DNA of 64,000 nucleotides from Lederbergia wuyishanensis (GTDB lineage Bacteria; Bacillota; Bacilli; Bacillales; Bacillaceae_C): assembly GCF_022900255.1 (NCBI RefSeq), contig NZ_JALIRM010000008.1, positions 62,001-126,000 of the forward strand. Reading direction: 5' to 3'. The notes beneath the pieces are model-generated. The model ran no database searches, was not told the DNA's origin, and saw nothing but the letters and a program-made list of their open reading frames with translations. Positions 24,955 to 33,544 of this stretch are shown here, one piece after another. The translations under genes were made by a program, and so were the position numbers. Every line of letters starts with the position of its first letter. Within the stretch, counting starts at the first letter, position 1.

Positions 24955-25085
24955 TTACTTTCCATTAACCCCGATAATCCCGTACCCTTCTGGTGCAGGG
25001 ATACCATTCTCCGCTGAACGACTGACTGATTCATATCAATTGTTGTGCATCGGAATATTCGTAATGGGTATGAAGGTAAACAGTA
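24955..25085 (-). pseudogene. Decayed C-terminal coding fragment
   Basis: On the minus strand a frame reads Thr-Phe-Ile-Pro-Ile-Thr-Asn-Ile-Pro-Met-His-Asn-Asn, then an in-frame TGA, then about 23 residues containing Asn-Gly-Ile-Pro-Ala-Pro-Glu-Gly-Tyr-Gly-Ile-Ile-Gly-Val-Asn-Gly-Lys, and ends at the TAA at 24957-24955. Residue composition is clearly protein-like, but no upstream part is found and no family was recognised. It looks like the last piece of a lost gene. Confidence 0.4.
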
Positions 25086-25251
25086 GTATTTATACCAAAT
25101 TATAACATCCTCTAACTGAAAAGCATTACGTAATTAAATAATTAACGTCAAGAATAATAGGAAACAATCGTTTTAGTCATTTTGACAAAAGTCTTATCAA
25201 GGTCCATTAAAGTAGCAACTTATTTACTATTGATTTTTCATACATTTTCTT

Positions 25252-25274
25252 TATGCTGTTTTTTAAACAGCATA
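25252..25274. repeat. Inverted repeat upstream of a small membrane protein gene
   Basis: TATGCTGTTT (25252-25261) and AAACAGCATA (25265-25274) form a perfect 10-bp inverted repeat with a 3-nt spacer, 30 bp before the start of the next gene. It may be an operator or a hairpin. There is no T-tract. Confidence 0.5.
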
Positions 25275-25303
25275 ATATATATTGGAAATAAGCTATATAG
25301 GAG

Positions 25304-25713
25304 GTGATGAGAATTAAAAAAATCTTAAAGATTACAGGAATTGTTATTTTATTACTGATCATTGGATATTTTTCTTATTTTGCTATTAATGTGGCTATAG
25401 GAAAATCAAAGTTGGAAGGAGCATGGAGGCTGCTTCAGCGAATGAGGGATGTTTTCAAAGTATTAAATTTCGAGATGGGTACTCAAATTTTAGACCCATT
25501 ACACTTGAAGAAGTGAAAGAAGATGAAGTTACAACCATTAGAGTTTGGATGGGTAGCCACAAAATAAAAGGCGATAAAATTCATATAGAGTTTATGAATT
25601 TCGAAGAGGATCCTTTAGAGATTAAGTTTAATAGGAAAGATACCGAATTAAATCTTCAGTATCATTGGAAGGGGAACGACCATAACTGTAATTACCGACT
25701 TAAGGGCAATTAA
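25304..25713 (+). pseudogene. Small membrane-anchored protein, broken by frameshift
   Basis: The N-terminal frame (GTG 25304/ATG 25307) has a basic start and a transmembrane segment (about residues 10-29), then Lys-Leu-Glu-Gly-Ala-Trp. The downstream frame continues with a soluble beta-rich domain to 25713. Adding one G at about 25426 joins them into a 136-residue protein, in which Gly-Ala-Trp-Glu would begin a lipocalin-like or META-like domain. AGGAGG overlaps the start region. The family was not identified. Either a true mutation or a sequencing error. Confidence 0.65.
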
Positions 25714-26191
25714 AGTATTACTAGGACGACAAGTGTGTTTCATATTTAACCATTTTCATGCTTTTAAAAAATCCAATTTTCGGATTCCACCACATGGTAT
25801 CCAAAGTGACACTGAGGGATGTCCGAAAATAAAGATCTAACTCATTTAAACACCAAACTTCTAGATTCTTATTATTTTGTTATCCCACAAATAGAACGTG
25901 ACCTACACAACATAATCTCATATATGAACAATCATTAGTGACTTAGCTTACCCCTCTCAAGTACTTATGGTTGTGCATTTAATTCGATAGAGATTATGTT
26001 TAAGTCACGGTGAGTTGTAAGAGCCAAGAAGAAGGCGGTCACAAACTAATGTGATGGTCTTTTTTCTTTGACTAAGGATTTCTGTTCGTAAATAAAGAAA
26101 TAGTTAACTGAAGGAATTATTTATAAGTTTAAAGAATATAACTATATACTTTTTCGGAAAAAATTTATTGCATAAAATGGGGCTGGTAGAA
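25714..26191. other. Intergenic region before the SDR gene
   Basis: No gene was found in about 480 bases. A terminator-like hairpin is present near its middle (26036-26066). The remainder is AT-rich with no recognisable repeat. Confidence 0.45.
26036..26066 (+). terminator. Terminator-like hairpin
   Basis: GTCACA (26038-26043) and TGTGAT (26050-26055) pair over six positions including a G-U, followed by GGTC and six T. The transcript it would end is not obvious; the broken gene at 25304-25713 is the nearest upstream. Confidence 0.45.
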
Positions 26192-26869
26192 GTGAATTAT
26201 TTTATTTTGACGGGTGCATCAAGAGGTATTGGAGAAGCTATTTGTAAAAAACTGTTAGCGAATAATAACCATTTACTATGTGTTTCTAGAAAAAAGAATA
26301 ATGAACTAATTTCACTTGCAAATTCAAAGAAACACAAATTGGATTACTTCGAATTCGATTTAAACAATACATATGAAATAGAAGAACTAATGAAAAATAT
26401 TTTTGAGAAAATCGATTCTTCTGTTATTGAATCTTTATATCTCATTAACAATGCTGGTGTTTACTTTACTCAAAATATAGAGGGAACAGAGCCAGACTCT
26501 ATTATAAAAATGATGAATGTAAATTTAATTTCTCCAATGATTTTAACGTCTAATTTTATAAAACAATCTGAACAATACGATATAGAAAAAAGAATTTTAA
26601 ATGTTTCTTCTGGTGCATCGTTCAATTTATCCTCTGGTGGAAGTTGTTATTCGACATCAAAAGCAGGACTTGAAACTTTTACAAAAAGCATTGGAATAGA
26701 GAAAAGTAATGTTAAGATCATGGCAATTAGACCAGGAATGGTTGATACATATATGCACAGAAATACGGTAAATAAAAAAATCTTAAAAACACCTGAGTAT
26801 GCAGCTGATAGGATACTTACCTTTTTATTTGAAAGATTTGAACATGGGAAAGCAGTAAAAGCTTGGTAA
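26192..26869 (+). CDS. Short-chain dehydrogenase (benzil reductase YueD-like)
   Basis: The 225-residue enzyme is a classical SDR with the NAD(P)-binding Thr-Gly-Ala-Ser-Arg-Gly-Ile-Gly motif at residues 6-13, Asn-Asn-Ala-Gly near residue 83 and the catalytic Tyr-x-x-x-Lys in a Cys-Tyr-Ser-Thr-Ser-Lys-Ala-Gly context. The pattern is closest to the Bacillus (S)-benzoin-forming benzil reductases (YueD group), which reduce diketones with NADPH; the physiological substrate is unknown. GTG 26192 places the first strand at the N-terminus; upstream in-frame starts (TTG 26168, ATG 26177) are possible. It overlaps the next gene by 7 nt. Confidence 0.8.
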   Translation: MNYFILTGASRGIGEAICKKLLANNNHLLCVSRKKNNELISLANSKKHKLDYFEFDLNNTYEIEELMKNIFEKIDSSVIESLYLINNAGVYFTQNIEGTEPDSIIKMMNVNLISPMILTSNFIKQSEQYDIEKRILNVSSGASFNLSSGGSCYSTSKAGLETFTKSIGIEKSNVKIMAIRPGMVDTYMHRNTVNKKILKTPEYAADRILTFLFERFEHGKAVKAW

Positions 26870-27333
26870 TAGCAGTGAACCCACATAAAATTATCATTAC
26901 AAAATATCATCCCAAATACGTAGAACAAACAGTGAAAATGTGGCGAGATAGTAAGGAACAGGCTATTGGTCAGAAAGAAATTCATAGCGTCGACAATCAC
27001 ATATATTTTTTGAATCATATATTAACCAAAGATTTTCAAATAGATTTAGCATTACTGGATGGGAATGTAGTTGGGATGATTGCCTACAATAAAATAGAAA
27101 TCAGCCAACTTTACATTCATATCAATTATCAAGGAATGGGTATAGGTCAAAGTTTATTGGATAGGGCAAAAGAACAATCAAGTGGGAGATTAACGTTATT
27201 TACATTTGAAGTAAATGTAAATGCACAACGATTTTATCAAAAGCATGGGTTTAAAATCATTGGTAGAGGACATGAAAATGAAGAAGATTTACCTGACATT
27301 AAGTATGAATGGATATCTTCGGAAGGAATTTGA
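26863..27333 (+). CDS. GNAT family N-acetyltransferase
   Basis: A 156-residue acetyltransferase with the acetyl-CoA loop Ile-Asn-Tyr-Gln-Gly-Met-Gly-Ile-Gly-Gln-Ser-Leu-Leu at about residues 86-98 and the C-terminal Asn-Ala-Gln-Arg-Phe-Tyr-Gln-Lys-His-Gly-Phe motif. TTG 26863 overlaps the stop of the SDR gene; GTG 26875 is an alternative. The overlap points to translational coupling. The substrate is unknown. Confidence 0.82.
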   Translation: MVIAVNPHKIIITKYHPKYVEQTVKMWRDSKEQAIGQKEIHSVDNHIYFLNHILTKDFQIDLALLDGNVVGMIAYNKIEISQLYIHINYQGMGIGQSLLDRAKEQSSGRLTLFTFEVNVNAQRFYQKHGFKIIGRGHENEEDLPDIKYEWISSEGI

Positions 27334-27384
27334 ATAGGTAAAGTTGAAGAACAAACAAGATAAAACTTAATTAACGTCATATTT

Positions 27385-28347
27385 ATGCTTGCGTACGTTC
27401 AGAGTGTAATTTCTATGGTAAAGATAGCAGAATGTGATGGATCTATACATACCAATCAAAATAAGTTTGTGAAAGGAAAATGTCTATTGAGTACACCTTT
27501 AAGTGTAATAAATTGGATAGAAAAAAGTGATATTCTAGATGGTTTAATTGTTCAGGAACACAATTTAACCTTACAGCCAATGAATCAAGGTTATGAAGCA
27601 GAAGTAATAAAAATAGAATCAGATAATGAGAGTTTTGTACTGAAAGTATGGAATAAGAGCTCCAAACCTGATATAAGTTTTCAATTCCGTTTATTGAACG
27701 TCCTTTTTGAAAGAGGATTATCAGTATCTAAGCCAGTTGGTTGGGGGATAAATCAAAACTCACACAAGGTATTGTTGACAACTTTTAATGGAGGACCTGT
27801 CCTTAAAGTAAATAATAAGAAAATGATTGATTTTGCAAAAATATTATCATCTTTACATCAAACTAACATTGAAGAGATAGGAACGATTGAACTTCCAAAG
27901 TATGATTTCGCAGACTACTTTTTTCCTGAAATAAACAAGCATCCTGACATATATAATGCAGTAATTTCATTGGTTCATCATATCGAAATAATGCAGGAAT
28001 GTATTATTCATGGTGATTTTCATCTTGCCAATATTTTGGAAGAGAATGACCGATATACTGTTATAGATTGGACGAATGGACAATTAGGTGATTCAAGATA
28101 TGATTTTGCTTGGTCACTTACTTTGAAAAGAATTTACACCTCGGAACGGCTTGCCCAAGTGTTCCGTTCCACGTATCTATTAAAAAATGACATTCCAAAC
28201 GAAGACTTAGAAGTTTTCGAATCATTGGCTTGCCTAAGATGGATTTTGCTGAGCAGAAGCGGTGGTACACCTATATGGCCAAATACGATTAAACGGGTAA
28301 AAAGTTTAATTGGAACTAATCCTTTCTTACAAGGAGTAGATATTTAA
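27385..28347 (+). CDS. Aminoglycoside phosphotransferase-family kinase
   Basis: The 320-residue protein has the APH/choline-kinase fold. A nucleotide-binding lobe covers residues 60-140 with Phe-Val-Leu-Lys-Val-Trp (the Lys that contacts ATP). The catalytic loop Ile-Ile-His-Gly-Asp-Phe-His-Leu-Ala-Asn-Ile-Leu is at about residues 209-220, and Val-Ile-Asp-Trp, the metal-binding Asp, follows. Family members phosphorylate antibiotics, sugars or amino alcohols; the substrate cannot be read from sequence. The first 45 residues are unusual and the start is not supported by a good ribosome binding site, so a later start such as ATG 27415 is possible. A terminator lies downstream at 28411. Confidence 0.82.
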   Translation: MLAYVQSVISMVKIAECDGSIHTNQNKFVKGKCLLSTPLSVINWIEKSDILDGLIVQEHNLTLQPMNQGYEAEVIKIESDNESFVLKVWNKSSKPDISFQFRLLNVLFERGLSVSKPVGWGINQNSHKVLLTTFNGGPVLKVNNKKMIDFAKILSSLHQTNIEEIGTIELPKYDFADYFFPEINKHPDIYNAVISLVHHIEIMQECIIHGDFHLANILEENDRYTVIDWTNGQLGDSRYDFAWSLTLKRIYTSERLAQVFRSTYLLKNDIPNEDLEVFESLACLRWILLSRSGGTPIWPNTIKRVKSLIGTNPFLQGVDI

Positions 28348-28410
28348 AGCTAAAAGGTAGCTTGTTTCAAAAGTAATATCTAATACAAAGAAATGAAGTT
28401 TGTTATTGTT

Positions 28411-28445
28411 CCCTCAAATAGAGTTATTTGAGGGATTTATTTATT
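28411..28445 (+). terminator. Terminator after the phosphotransferase gene
   Basis: CCCTCAAATA (28411-28420) and TATTTGAGGG (28425-28434) form a perfect 10-bp stem with a 4-nt loop, followed by ATTTATTTATT. No gene was found from here to the catD promoter; the small frame at 28428-28625 begins inside this hairpin. Confidence 0.8.
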
Positions 28446-28675
28446 ATCAGGTCAAAACTACTTCGACAATTAAAAAGTAATTCAATTTCAAATTACTTTT
28501 GGTGTTTACTTTATTACGAGGTGATAACTATCCTTTATACAAAATCTGCTGGCCAATTAAAAAGAAACTGGTCACATCCACTATTGAAAAGGTTAATATT
28601 TCTAATTTTCGCTACCGTACAGTAAAAAAATAACTGGAAAACAATTATTTAACAACACTTTTAAAATTAAGTTAC

Positions 28676-28722
28676 TTGACGTAATTATGACACTTATATA
28701 TACTTACTTACATAAAGTAAGT
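28676..28722 (+). promoter_or_regulatory. catD promoter and overlapping palindromic operator
   Basis: TTGACG (28676-28681) and TATACT (28699-28704) with a 17-bp spacer form a good promoter. The perfect inverted repeat ACTTACT (28702-28708) / AGTAAGT (28716-28722) overlaps the -10 end and the start site, where a repressor would block transcription. In Bacillus subtilis catDE is repressed by the DUF24/MarR-type regulators YodB and CatR at TTAC...GTAA-type sites and induced by quinones and diamide. The same logic is inferred here. Confidence 0.65.
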
Positions 28723-28750
28723 TAATTATTTTTAAAGGAGCAAAAAAATT

Positions 28751-29158
28751 ATGAAAAACAATGAGTTTGGCAAGGTTGTATTGCGTTTAGCATTAGGTAT
28801 TATTTTCTTCATTCATGGGTTAGCAAAGTTTCAAGGTGGAATTACAAATACCGTCGGATTCTTTGATAGCATTGGAATTCCAGGATTCTTGGCTTATGTC
28901 GTTGCATTGATCGAATTAATTGGCGGCGCTGCATTGATACTGGGTCTAGGGACTCGACTTGTATCAATATTACTTGCGGTTATCATGTTAGGTGCCATAT
29001 TTACGGTCAAATTTTCGGTAGGATTTCTTGGAAATCGAGAAATGGCAGGATATGAACTCGATCTAATCTTACTTGCTGCATCTATATACTTTGTCTTGGC
29101 GAAGCAATCAGAATTATCGTTGGATTACAAGTTATTTCGTTCAAATAAGACTAGTTGA
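28751..29158 (+). CDS. catD: DoxX-family membrane protein (CatD-like)
   Basis: A 135-residue integral membrane protein with four transmembrane helices (about residues 8-26, 46-66, 71-92 and 98-116) and the DoxX-family motif Leu-Gly-Ile-Ile-Phe-Phe-Ile-His-Gly-Leu-Ala-Lys-Phe. It is encoded directly before a catechol-dioxygenase-like gene, as CatD (YfiD) is before CatE (YfiE). The family contributes to resistance to catechol, quinones or thiol stress; its biochemical act is not settled. TTAAAGGAG precedes the ATG. It is the first gene of a four-gene operon. Confidence 0.82.
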   Translation: MKNNEFGKVVLRLALGIIFFIHGLAKFQGGITNTVGFFDSIGIPGFLAYVVALIELIGGAALILGLGTRLVSILLAVIMLGAIFTVKFSVGFLGNREMAGYELDLILLAASIYFVLAKQSELSLDYKLFRSNKTS

Positions 29159-29172
29159 TAAGGAGGGATAAA

Positions 29173-30021
29173 ATGACATTTCATAATAAGCCGACTACTT
29201 TTGTAGGTCATGTAACAATTAAAGTGGAAGACTTGGAGCGTTCTCTTCAATTTTATCAAGAAGTAATTGGTTTTAAAGTTTTAGAACAAACGAATTCATC
29301 TGCTAAGTTAACGACTGATGGAAAAACTAGTATCTTGTCTTTAGAAAAGCCAGATAATGTGATTCCTAAACAAGCAAGAACAACAGGGTTATATCATTTT
29401 GCGATTCTTTTACCGCATCGTTCGGATTTAGCGAATATAGTCTTACATTTTATTGAAAATAGTGTTCGAATCGGGTCATCCGATCATCTTGTCAGTGAAG
29501 CTCTTTATTTATCTGACCCGGACGGGAATGGGATTGAAATTTATATCGACCGTGATCCCTCCGATTGGGAATGGAGTAACGGGGAAGTAGCAATGGCAGT
29601 GGATCCTTTGAATTTTCCAGATTTGCTATCGAGCGGAAAACAAGGATCGTGGAATGGACTACCTGCTGATACGGTAATGGGACATATCCATTTACATGTT
29701 TCGGAATTAGTTAAGACAGAAGAATTTTATACAAAAGGACTTGGTTTTGAAGTAGTAAACCGTTTTGGAGATCAGGCACTTTTTATTTCTTCTAATAAAT
29801 ATCATCATCATATTGGGCTGAATACATGGAACGGTATAGGGGCACCACAACCACCAAAAAACGGTGTTGGGATTGAGTCGTTTACATTAATTTACTCAGA
29901 TGAAGAAACACGTAATAAGGTTGCAGCCAATTTGAAGCAAATGGGTGCAATTTTAAAGGAAGAAAACGATGTTTTTATCACTTATGATCCTTCTGGTAAT
30001 GCGATTAAATTGATGTTTTAA
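29173..30021 (+). CDS. catE: Catechol-2,3-dioxygenase-like VOC enzyme (CatE-like)
   Basis: The 282-residue enzyme has two vicinal-oxygen-chelate modules (residues about 8-125 and 165-280). The pattern fits an extradiol dioxygenase that opens catechols with Fe(II): His near residue 12 (Gly-His-Val), His in Leu-Tyr-His-Phe-Ala-Ile, and Glu in Gly-Ile-Glu-Ile-Tyr, then a second set including Gly-His-Ile-His-Leu. ATG 29173 lies 6 nt after AGGAGGG. It follows catD by 14 nt. A piece of its 3' end occurs again at 32279-32355, before the duplicate oxidoreductase. Confidence 0.85.
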   Translation: MTFHNKPTTFVGHVTIKVEDLERSLQFYQEVIGFKVLEQTNSSAKLTTDGKTSILSLEKPDNVIPKQARTTGLYHFAILLPHRSDLANIVLHFIENSVRIGSSDHLVSEALYLSDPDGNGIEIYIDRDPSDWEWSNGEVAMAVDPLNFPDLLSSGKQGSWNGLPADTVMGHIHLHVSELVKTEEFYTKGLGFEVVNRFGDQALFISSNKYHHHIGLNTWNGIGAPQPPKNGVGIESFTLIYSDEETRNKVAANLKQMGAILKEENDVFITYDPSGNAIKLMF

Positions 30022-30038
30022 CTGGAATGAGGTGTGAT

Positions 30039-31106
30039 ATGGAATCGCGAAAAGAGTTAAAACAAAATGGTTTTGAAATTGGGCTCTACACGCTGGCAGA
30101 TATTGGTCCTAATCCTCATACAGGAACAACAATTAGTGCCAGTCAGCGTGTTAAGGAGATCATTCAAGCAGCAAAGCTAGCTGATGAGGCAGGGCTTGAT
30201 ATCTTCGGAGTTGGGGAGCATCACCGGTTAGACTATGCGGTGTCTTCTCCTCAAGTTGTTTTAGCAGCAATTGCTCAAGCAACAAAACGAATTAAATTGA
30301 CGAGTGCCACTACCGTGTTAAGTACAGTTGATCCAGTTCGTTTATTTGAGGACTTTTCTACCTTAGATTTGATTTCGGATGGACGTGCTGAAATCATAGC
30401 AGGTCGGGGAGCGTTTTTGGAATCCTTTCCTCTTTTTGGATTCGATATCCATGACTATGATGCATTATTTATAGAAAATATGGAGCTTTTTTTAAAAATA
30501 AATGAGACGGAGCGAATTTCATGGTCTGGTCGCTTTCGCTCACCATTAAAGAATGCTGAAATCGCTCCTCGTCCCTTACAAGATAAGTTGCCAATCTGGG
30601 TTGGTGTTGGCGGTACTCCTGAAAGTGCAGCTCGTGCCGGCAGATTAGGGGTTGGAATGGCGATGGTCATTCTCGGTGGAAATCCAAGACGGTTTAAGCC
30701 TTTGGTTGACCTTTACCGTAAAGCTGGTATGGAATCTGGACATCAGGAGCAACTAAACGTAAGCGTAACGGGGCATGGGTATATTGCAGAAACAACCCAA
30801 CAGGCAAAGGATGAATTTTACCCTTTTTATGCCAATTACTGGACTTACGTAAACCGCCAGCGCGGAATGAATTTTAACATGACACGTGAAGACTTTGAGG
30901 AAATGACGAGTCCAGAGACAGCCTTGTTTGTTGGAAGTCCTCAGCAAATCATTGAAAAAATTCTTTATCAATATGAGCTATTTGGACATAGACGCTTCAT
31001 GGCTCAGATGGACATAGGAGGAATCCCGTTTAAGAATGTGGCAAAGACAATTGAGCTTTTAGCCACTGAAGTAGCTCCTGTTGTTCGAAAAGAGATTAGT
31101 AAATAA
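30039..31106 (+). CDS. LLM-class flavin-dependent oxidoreductase
   Basis: The 355-residue protein is a luciferase-like monooxygenase with a bacterial-luciferase barrel fold. The Gly-Val-Gly-Glu-His-His-Arg-Leu-Asp motif near residue 58 and a Ser-Ala-Thr-Thr-Val-Leu segment near 96 are characteristic. Such enzymes use reduced FMN and oxygen; the FMN reductase encoded 30 nt downstream is the natural reductant supplier. The substrate may be an aromatic related to the catechol stress handled by catE, which is inference. ATG 30039 follows GAGGTG; the in-frame ATG at 30027 lies on that site. A close paralogue is at 32369-33436. Confidence 0.88.
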   Translation: MESRKELKQNGFEIGLYTLADIGPNPHTGTTISASQRVKEIIQAAKLADEAGLDIFGVGEHHRLDYAVSSPQVVLAAIAQATKRIKLTSATTVLSTVDPVRLFEDFSTLDLISDGRAEIIAGRGAFLESFPLFGFDIHDYDALFIENMELFLKINETERISWSGRFRSPLKNAEIAPRPLQDKLPIWVGVGGTPESAARAGRLGVGMAMVILGGNPRRFKPLVDLYRKAGMESGHQEQLNVSVTGHGYIAETTQQAKDEFYPFYANYWTYVNRQRGMNFNMTREDFEEMTSPETALFVGSPQQIIEKILYQYELFGHRRFMAQMDIGGIPFKNVAKTIELLATEVAPVVRKEISK

Positions 31107-31136
31107 GTATCAATAAAATTAATAGGTAGGTGCAAC

Positions 31137-31733
31137 ATGGGATTTTTACAAAAACTATTTAGAAAACAACAAAATCAAGAAGATACAGTAAACGAAAAAT
31201 TGAACATAGGTATTATTTTAGGAAGTACACGCCAAGGTCGCGTAAGCCCACAAGTAGGTAATTGGGTGAAAGACATTGCGGATAAACGTGGAGATGCCAA
31301 TTATGAAATCGTCGATATCGCTACGTTTAATTTACCATTCTTAGGGACAAGCGATGGTACAGAACCGGGAATAGCTGAATGGAATGAGAAATTAGCGAAT
31401 TTGGATGGATTCGTATTCATCGTTCAAGAATATAACCATAGTATTACTGGAGCTTTAAAAAATGCCCTTGATTTCGCGCGTGAAGCTTGGAACGACAAAG
31501 CAGCAGGGTTTGTAAGCTATGGTTCTACAGGCGGTGCCCGTGCAGTGGAACATTTGCGGGGAATATGTGGTGAGCTTAAAATTGCAGACGTTCGTACACA
31601 TCCAACCTTGTCATTATTTCTAGATTTTGAAAATGGAACTGACTTCAAACCTCGTGATATGCATCTAGACAATGTTAATGAAATGCTTAGCGACGTTGTG
31701 GCTTGGGGAAGTGCATTTAAAAAAATCAGATAA
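31137..31733 (+). CDS. NADPH-dependent FMN reductase
   Basis: A 198-residue flavodoxin-like reductase. The phosphate-binding loop Gly-Ser-Thr-Arg-Gln-Gly-Arg is at residues 30-36 and the Glu-Tyr-Asn-His-Ser-Ile-Thr-Gly-Ala-Leu-Lys-Asn-Ala-Leu-Asp motif near residue 100 is typical of the NADPH-dependent FMN reductase/azoreductase family. The first 20 residues are a charged extension. It closes the catD-catE-LLM operon and probably supplies FMNH2 to the luciferase-like enzyme or reduces quinones. A strong terminator follows. Confidence 0.88.
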   Translation: MGFLQKLFRKQQNQEDTVNEKLNIGIILGSTRQGRVSPQVGNWVKDIADKRGDANYEIVDIATFNLPFLGTSDGTEPGIAEWNEKLANLDGFVFIVQEYNHSITGALKNALDFAREAWNDKAAGFVSYGSTGGARAVEHLRGICGELKIADVRTHPTLSLFLDFENGTDFKPRDMHLDNVNEMLSDVVAWGSAFKKIR

Positions 31734-31828
31734 AGCCAATAAAAGAGTAAGTACCTAGATGATTTCTAAGAGTTCCAATTAATTGATAAACAATATGATG
31801 AAACACATGGAAATAATTTAACATCATG

Positions 31829-31872
31829 AAAGCCGATATACCTAGATTCATAGGATATCGGCTTTTTTTTAT
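31829..31872 (+). terminator. Terminator of the catDE operon
   Basis: AAAGCCGATAT (31829-31839) and ATATCGGC-TTT (31855-31865) form an 11-bp stem whose loop holds CCTA/TAGG, followed by further T. Confidence 0.93.
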
Positions 31873-32278
31873 CGAAGTTTAAATTTGTACATTTTAAAAT
31901 GTAAGAATTTGTTCTTGCTTCACTTAGTCATCTTACGCAGATTATAAAAATTCTGTTTAGGGGATTTAATTTTGCTAAGAAATAATAGATTGAACTTTGT
32001 GGATATTTTATAAGAAGGTATTGCCCGTCTAGTGCAAGCAACCTGCTAGGCAGTACAAATAACATTAAGGACTTAGAGAAATTTCCTACTGACCAACCAA
32101 ATAATTCACAAGGGACTTAATCGCTATTTATTTCATTTTCATATATTAATATCAACCACCATATTCAAATACTTGGAGTGGAATATGGATCACTTTACAA
32201 AAAAATGTGTTGAGATAAATTTATTTTCACTCATTTTCTTAGATAAGAAACTTGAAATAAGTAGCTAATCAAAAATAA

Positions 32279-32355
32279 ATTGGTGCAACTATTCAGAAGG
32301 GAAGAAGATGGATTATCCTAATGCTCCTTCTGGTAATGTGAATATATTTAAATAG
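32279..32355 (+). pseudogene. Remnant of a second catE 3' end
   Basis: The 77 bases before the duplicate oxidoreductase align with the last part of catE, including the exact 14-mer at 32325-32338 that matches 29988-30001, and end in a stop 13 nt before the next ATG. Upstream of it (31873-32278) no gene or further clear catE similarity was found. This is the scar of a tandem duplication. Confidence 0.75.
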
Positions 32356-32368
32356 AAAGAGGTGGGTT

Positions 32369-33436
32369 ATGGAATCTAAGAAGAATTTGAAACATTCGGG
32401 ATTTGAAATAGGTCTCTACACGCTTGCGGATATCGTTCCTAGTCCTCTAACTGGTGAAACAATTAGTGCCAGTCAGCGAATAAAAGAGATTATTCAAGCA
32501 GCAAAGCTAGCTGATGAAGGAGGGCTGGATATATTCGGAGTTGGAGAGCATCATCGTTTAGACTATGCGGTGTCCTCCCCTCAAGTTGTTTTAGCAGCTA
32601 TTGCCCAAGCAACAAAACGAATTAAATTGACGAGTGCCACTACCGTCTTAAGTACAGTTGATCCCGTTCGTTTATTTGAAGACTTTGCTACCTTAGATTT
32701 GATTTCGGATGGCCGTGCTGAAATCATAGCAGGTAGAGGAGCGTTTCTAGAATCCTTTCCGCTTTTTGGATTCGATATCAATGACTTCGATAATTTATTT
32801 AAAGAAAATATAGAGCTATTGTTAAAGATAAATGAGAATGAGCGAATTTCATGGTCTGGGCGCTTTCGCTCGCAATTAAAGAATGCTGAAATTGCTCCAC
32901 GCCCTTTACAAAAAAAGTTGCCAATCTGGCTTGGTGTTGGACGTACCCCAAAAAGCGCAGATCGTGCCGGCAGATTAGGCGTAGGAATGGCGATGGTCAT
33001 TCTCGACGGAGAGTCAATATGGTATAAGCCTTTGGTTGACCTTTACCGAAAAGCCGCTACGGAATCGGGGCATCAGGAACAACTAAACGTAAGCATAACA
33101 GGACAAGGGTATTTAGCAGACACGACTCAACAGGCTATGGAAGAATTTTATCCTTTTTACTTCAATTATTGGGCTTACCTAAACCGCCAGCGTGGAATGA
33201 CTTTTAAGATGAAACTTGAAGACTTAGAAAAAATGACAAGTCCTGAGACAGCCTTGTTTGTTGGAAGTCCACAGCAAATCGTTGAAAAAATACTTTATCA
33301 ATATGAGTTGTTTGGACATAGACGTTTTATGGTTCAGATGGACATAGGAGGAATTCCGTTTGAAAATGTAGCAAGGGCCATTGAGCTTTTAGCCACGGAA
33401 GTAGCTCCTGTTGTCCGAAAAAAGATCAGTACATGA
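32369..33436 (+). CDS. LLM-class flavin-dependent oxidoreductase, tandem paralogue
   Basis: The 355-residue protein is highly similar to the product of 30039-31106 along its whole length and has the same length. It keeps the Gly-Val-Gly-Glu-His-His motif. Differences cluster in the region of residues 195-225 (for example Gly-Gly-Thr becomes Gly-Arg-Thr) and around 250-290, which could alter the substrate pocket. AAAGAGGTGGG precedes the ATG. It has no intact partner genes: remnants of catE and of the FMN reductase flank it. Expression signals between 31873 and 32278 are not obvious. Confidence 0.87.
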   Translation: MESKKNLKHSGFEIGLYTLADIVPSPLTGETISASQRIKEIIQAAKLADEGGLDIFGVGEHHRLDYAVSSPQVVLAAIAQATKRIKLTSATTVLSTVDPVRLFEDFATLDLISDGRAEIIAGRGAFLESFPLFGFDINDFDNLFKENIELLLKINENERISWSGRFRSQLKNAEIAPRPLQKKLPIWLGVGRTPKSADRAGRLGVGMAMVILDGESIWYKPLVDLYRKAATESGHQEQLNVSITGQGYLADTTQQAMEEFYPFYFNYWAYLNRQRGMTFKMKLEDLEKMTSPETALFVGSPQQIVEKILYQYELFGHRRFMVQMDIGGIPFENVARAIELLATEVAPVVRKKIST

Positions 33437-33476
33437 ATTGTACTTATTATTACCAGAAAGTACCATTTAGAATACC

Positions 33477-33515
33477 AATGCAGATAAACGTGTAGATACC
33501 AATAATAAAATTAAC
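33477..33515 (+). pseudogene. Remnant of a second FMN reductase gene
   Basis: These 39 bases match the FMN reductase gene at 31275-31313 in 30 of 39 positions by hand count, including ten consecutive bases. They lie just after the duplicate oxidoreductase, in the same relative order as in the intact operon. The remainder of the gene is gone. Confidence 0.65.
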
Positions 33516-33544
33516 ATGTAGACTAGACAGTTTTGCGAATAAAT

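Noticed and set aside
24961-25085. T-box leader suggested by GGGATACC-like bases
   Set aside because: The bases are explained better by a reverse-strand coding remnant. No specifier loop or antiterminator was found and no aminoacyl-tRNA or amino acid gene follows.
28428-28625. 65-residue frame between the phosphotransferase and catD
   Set aside because: It starts inside the terminator hairpin, has no ribosome binding site and looks random.
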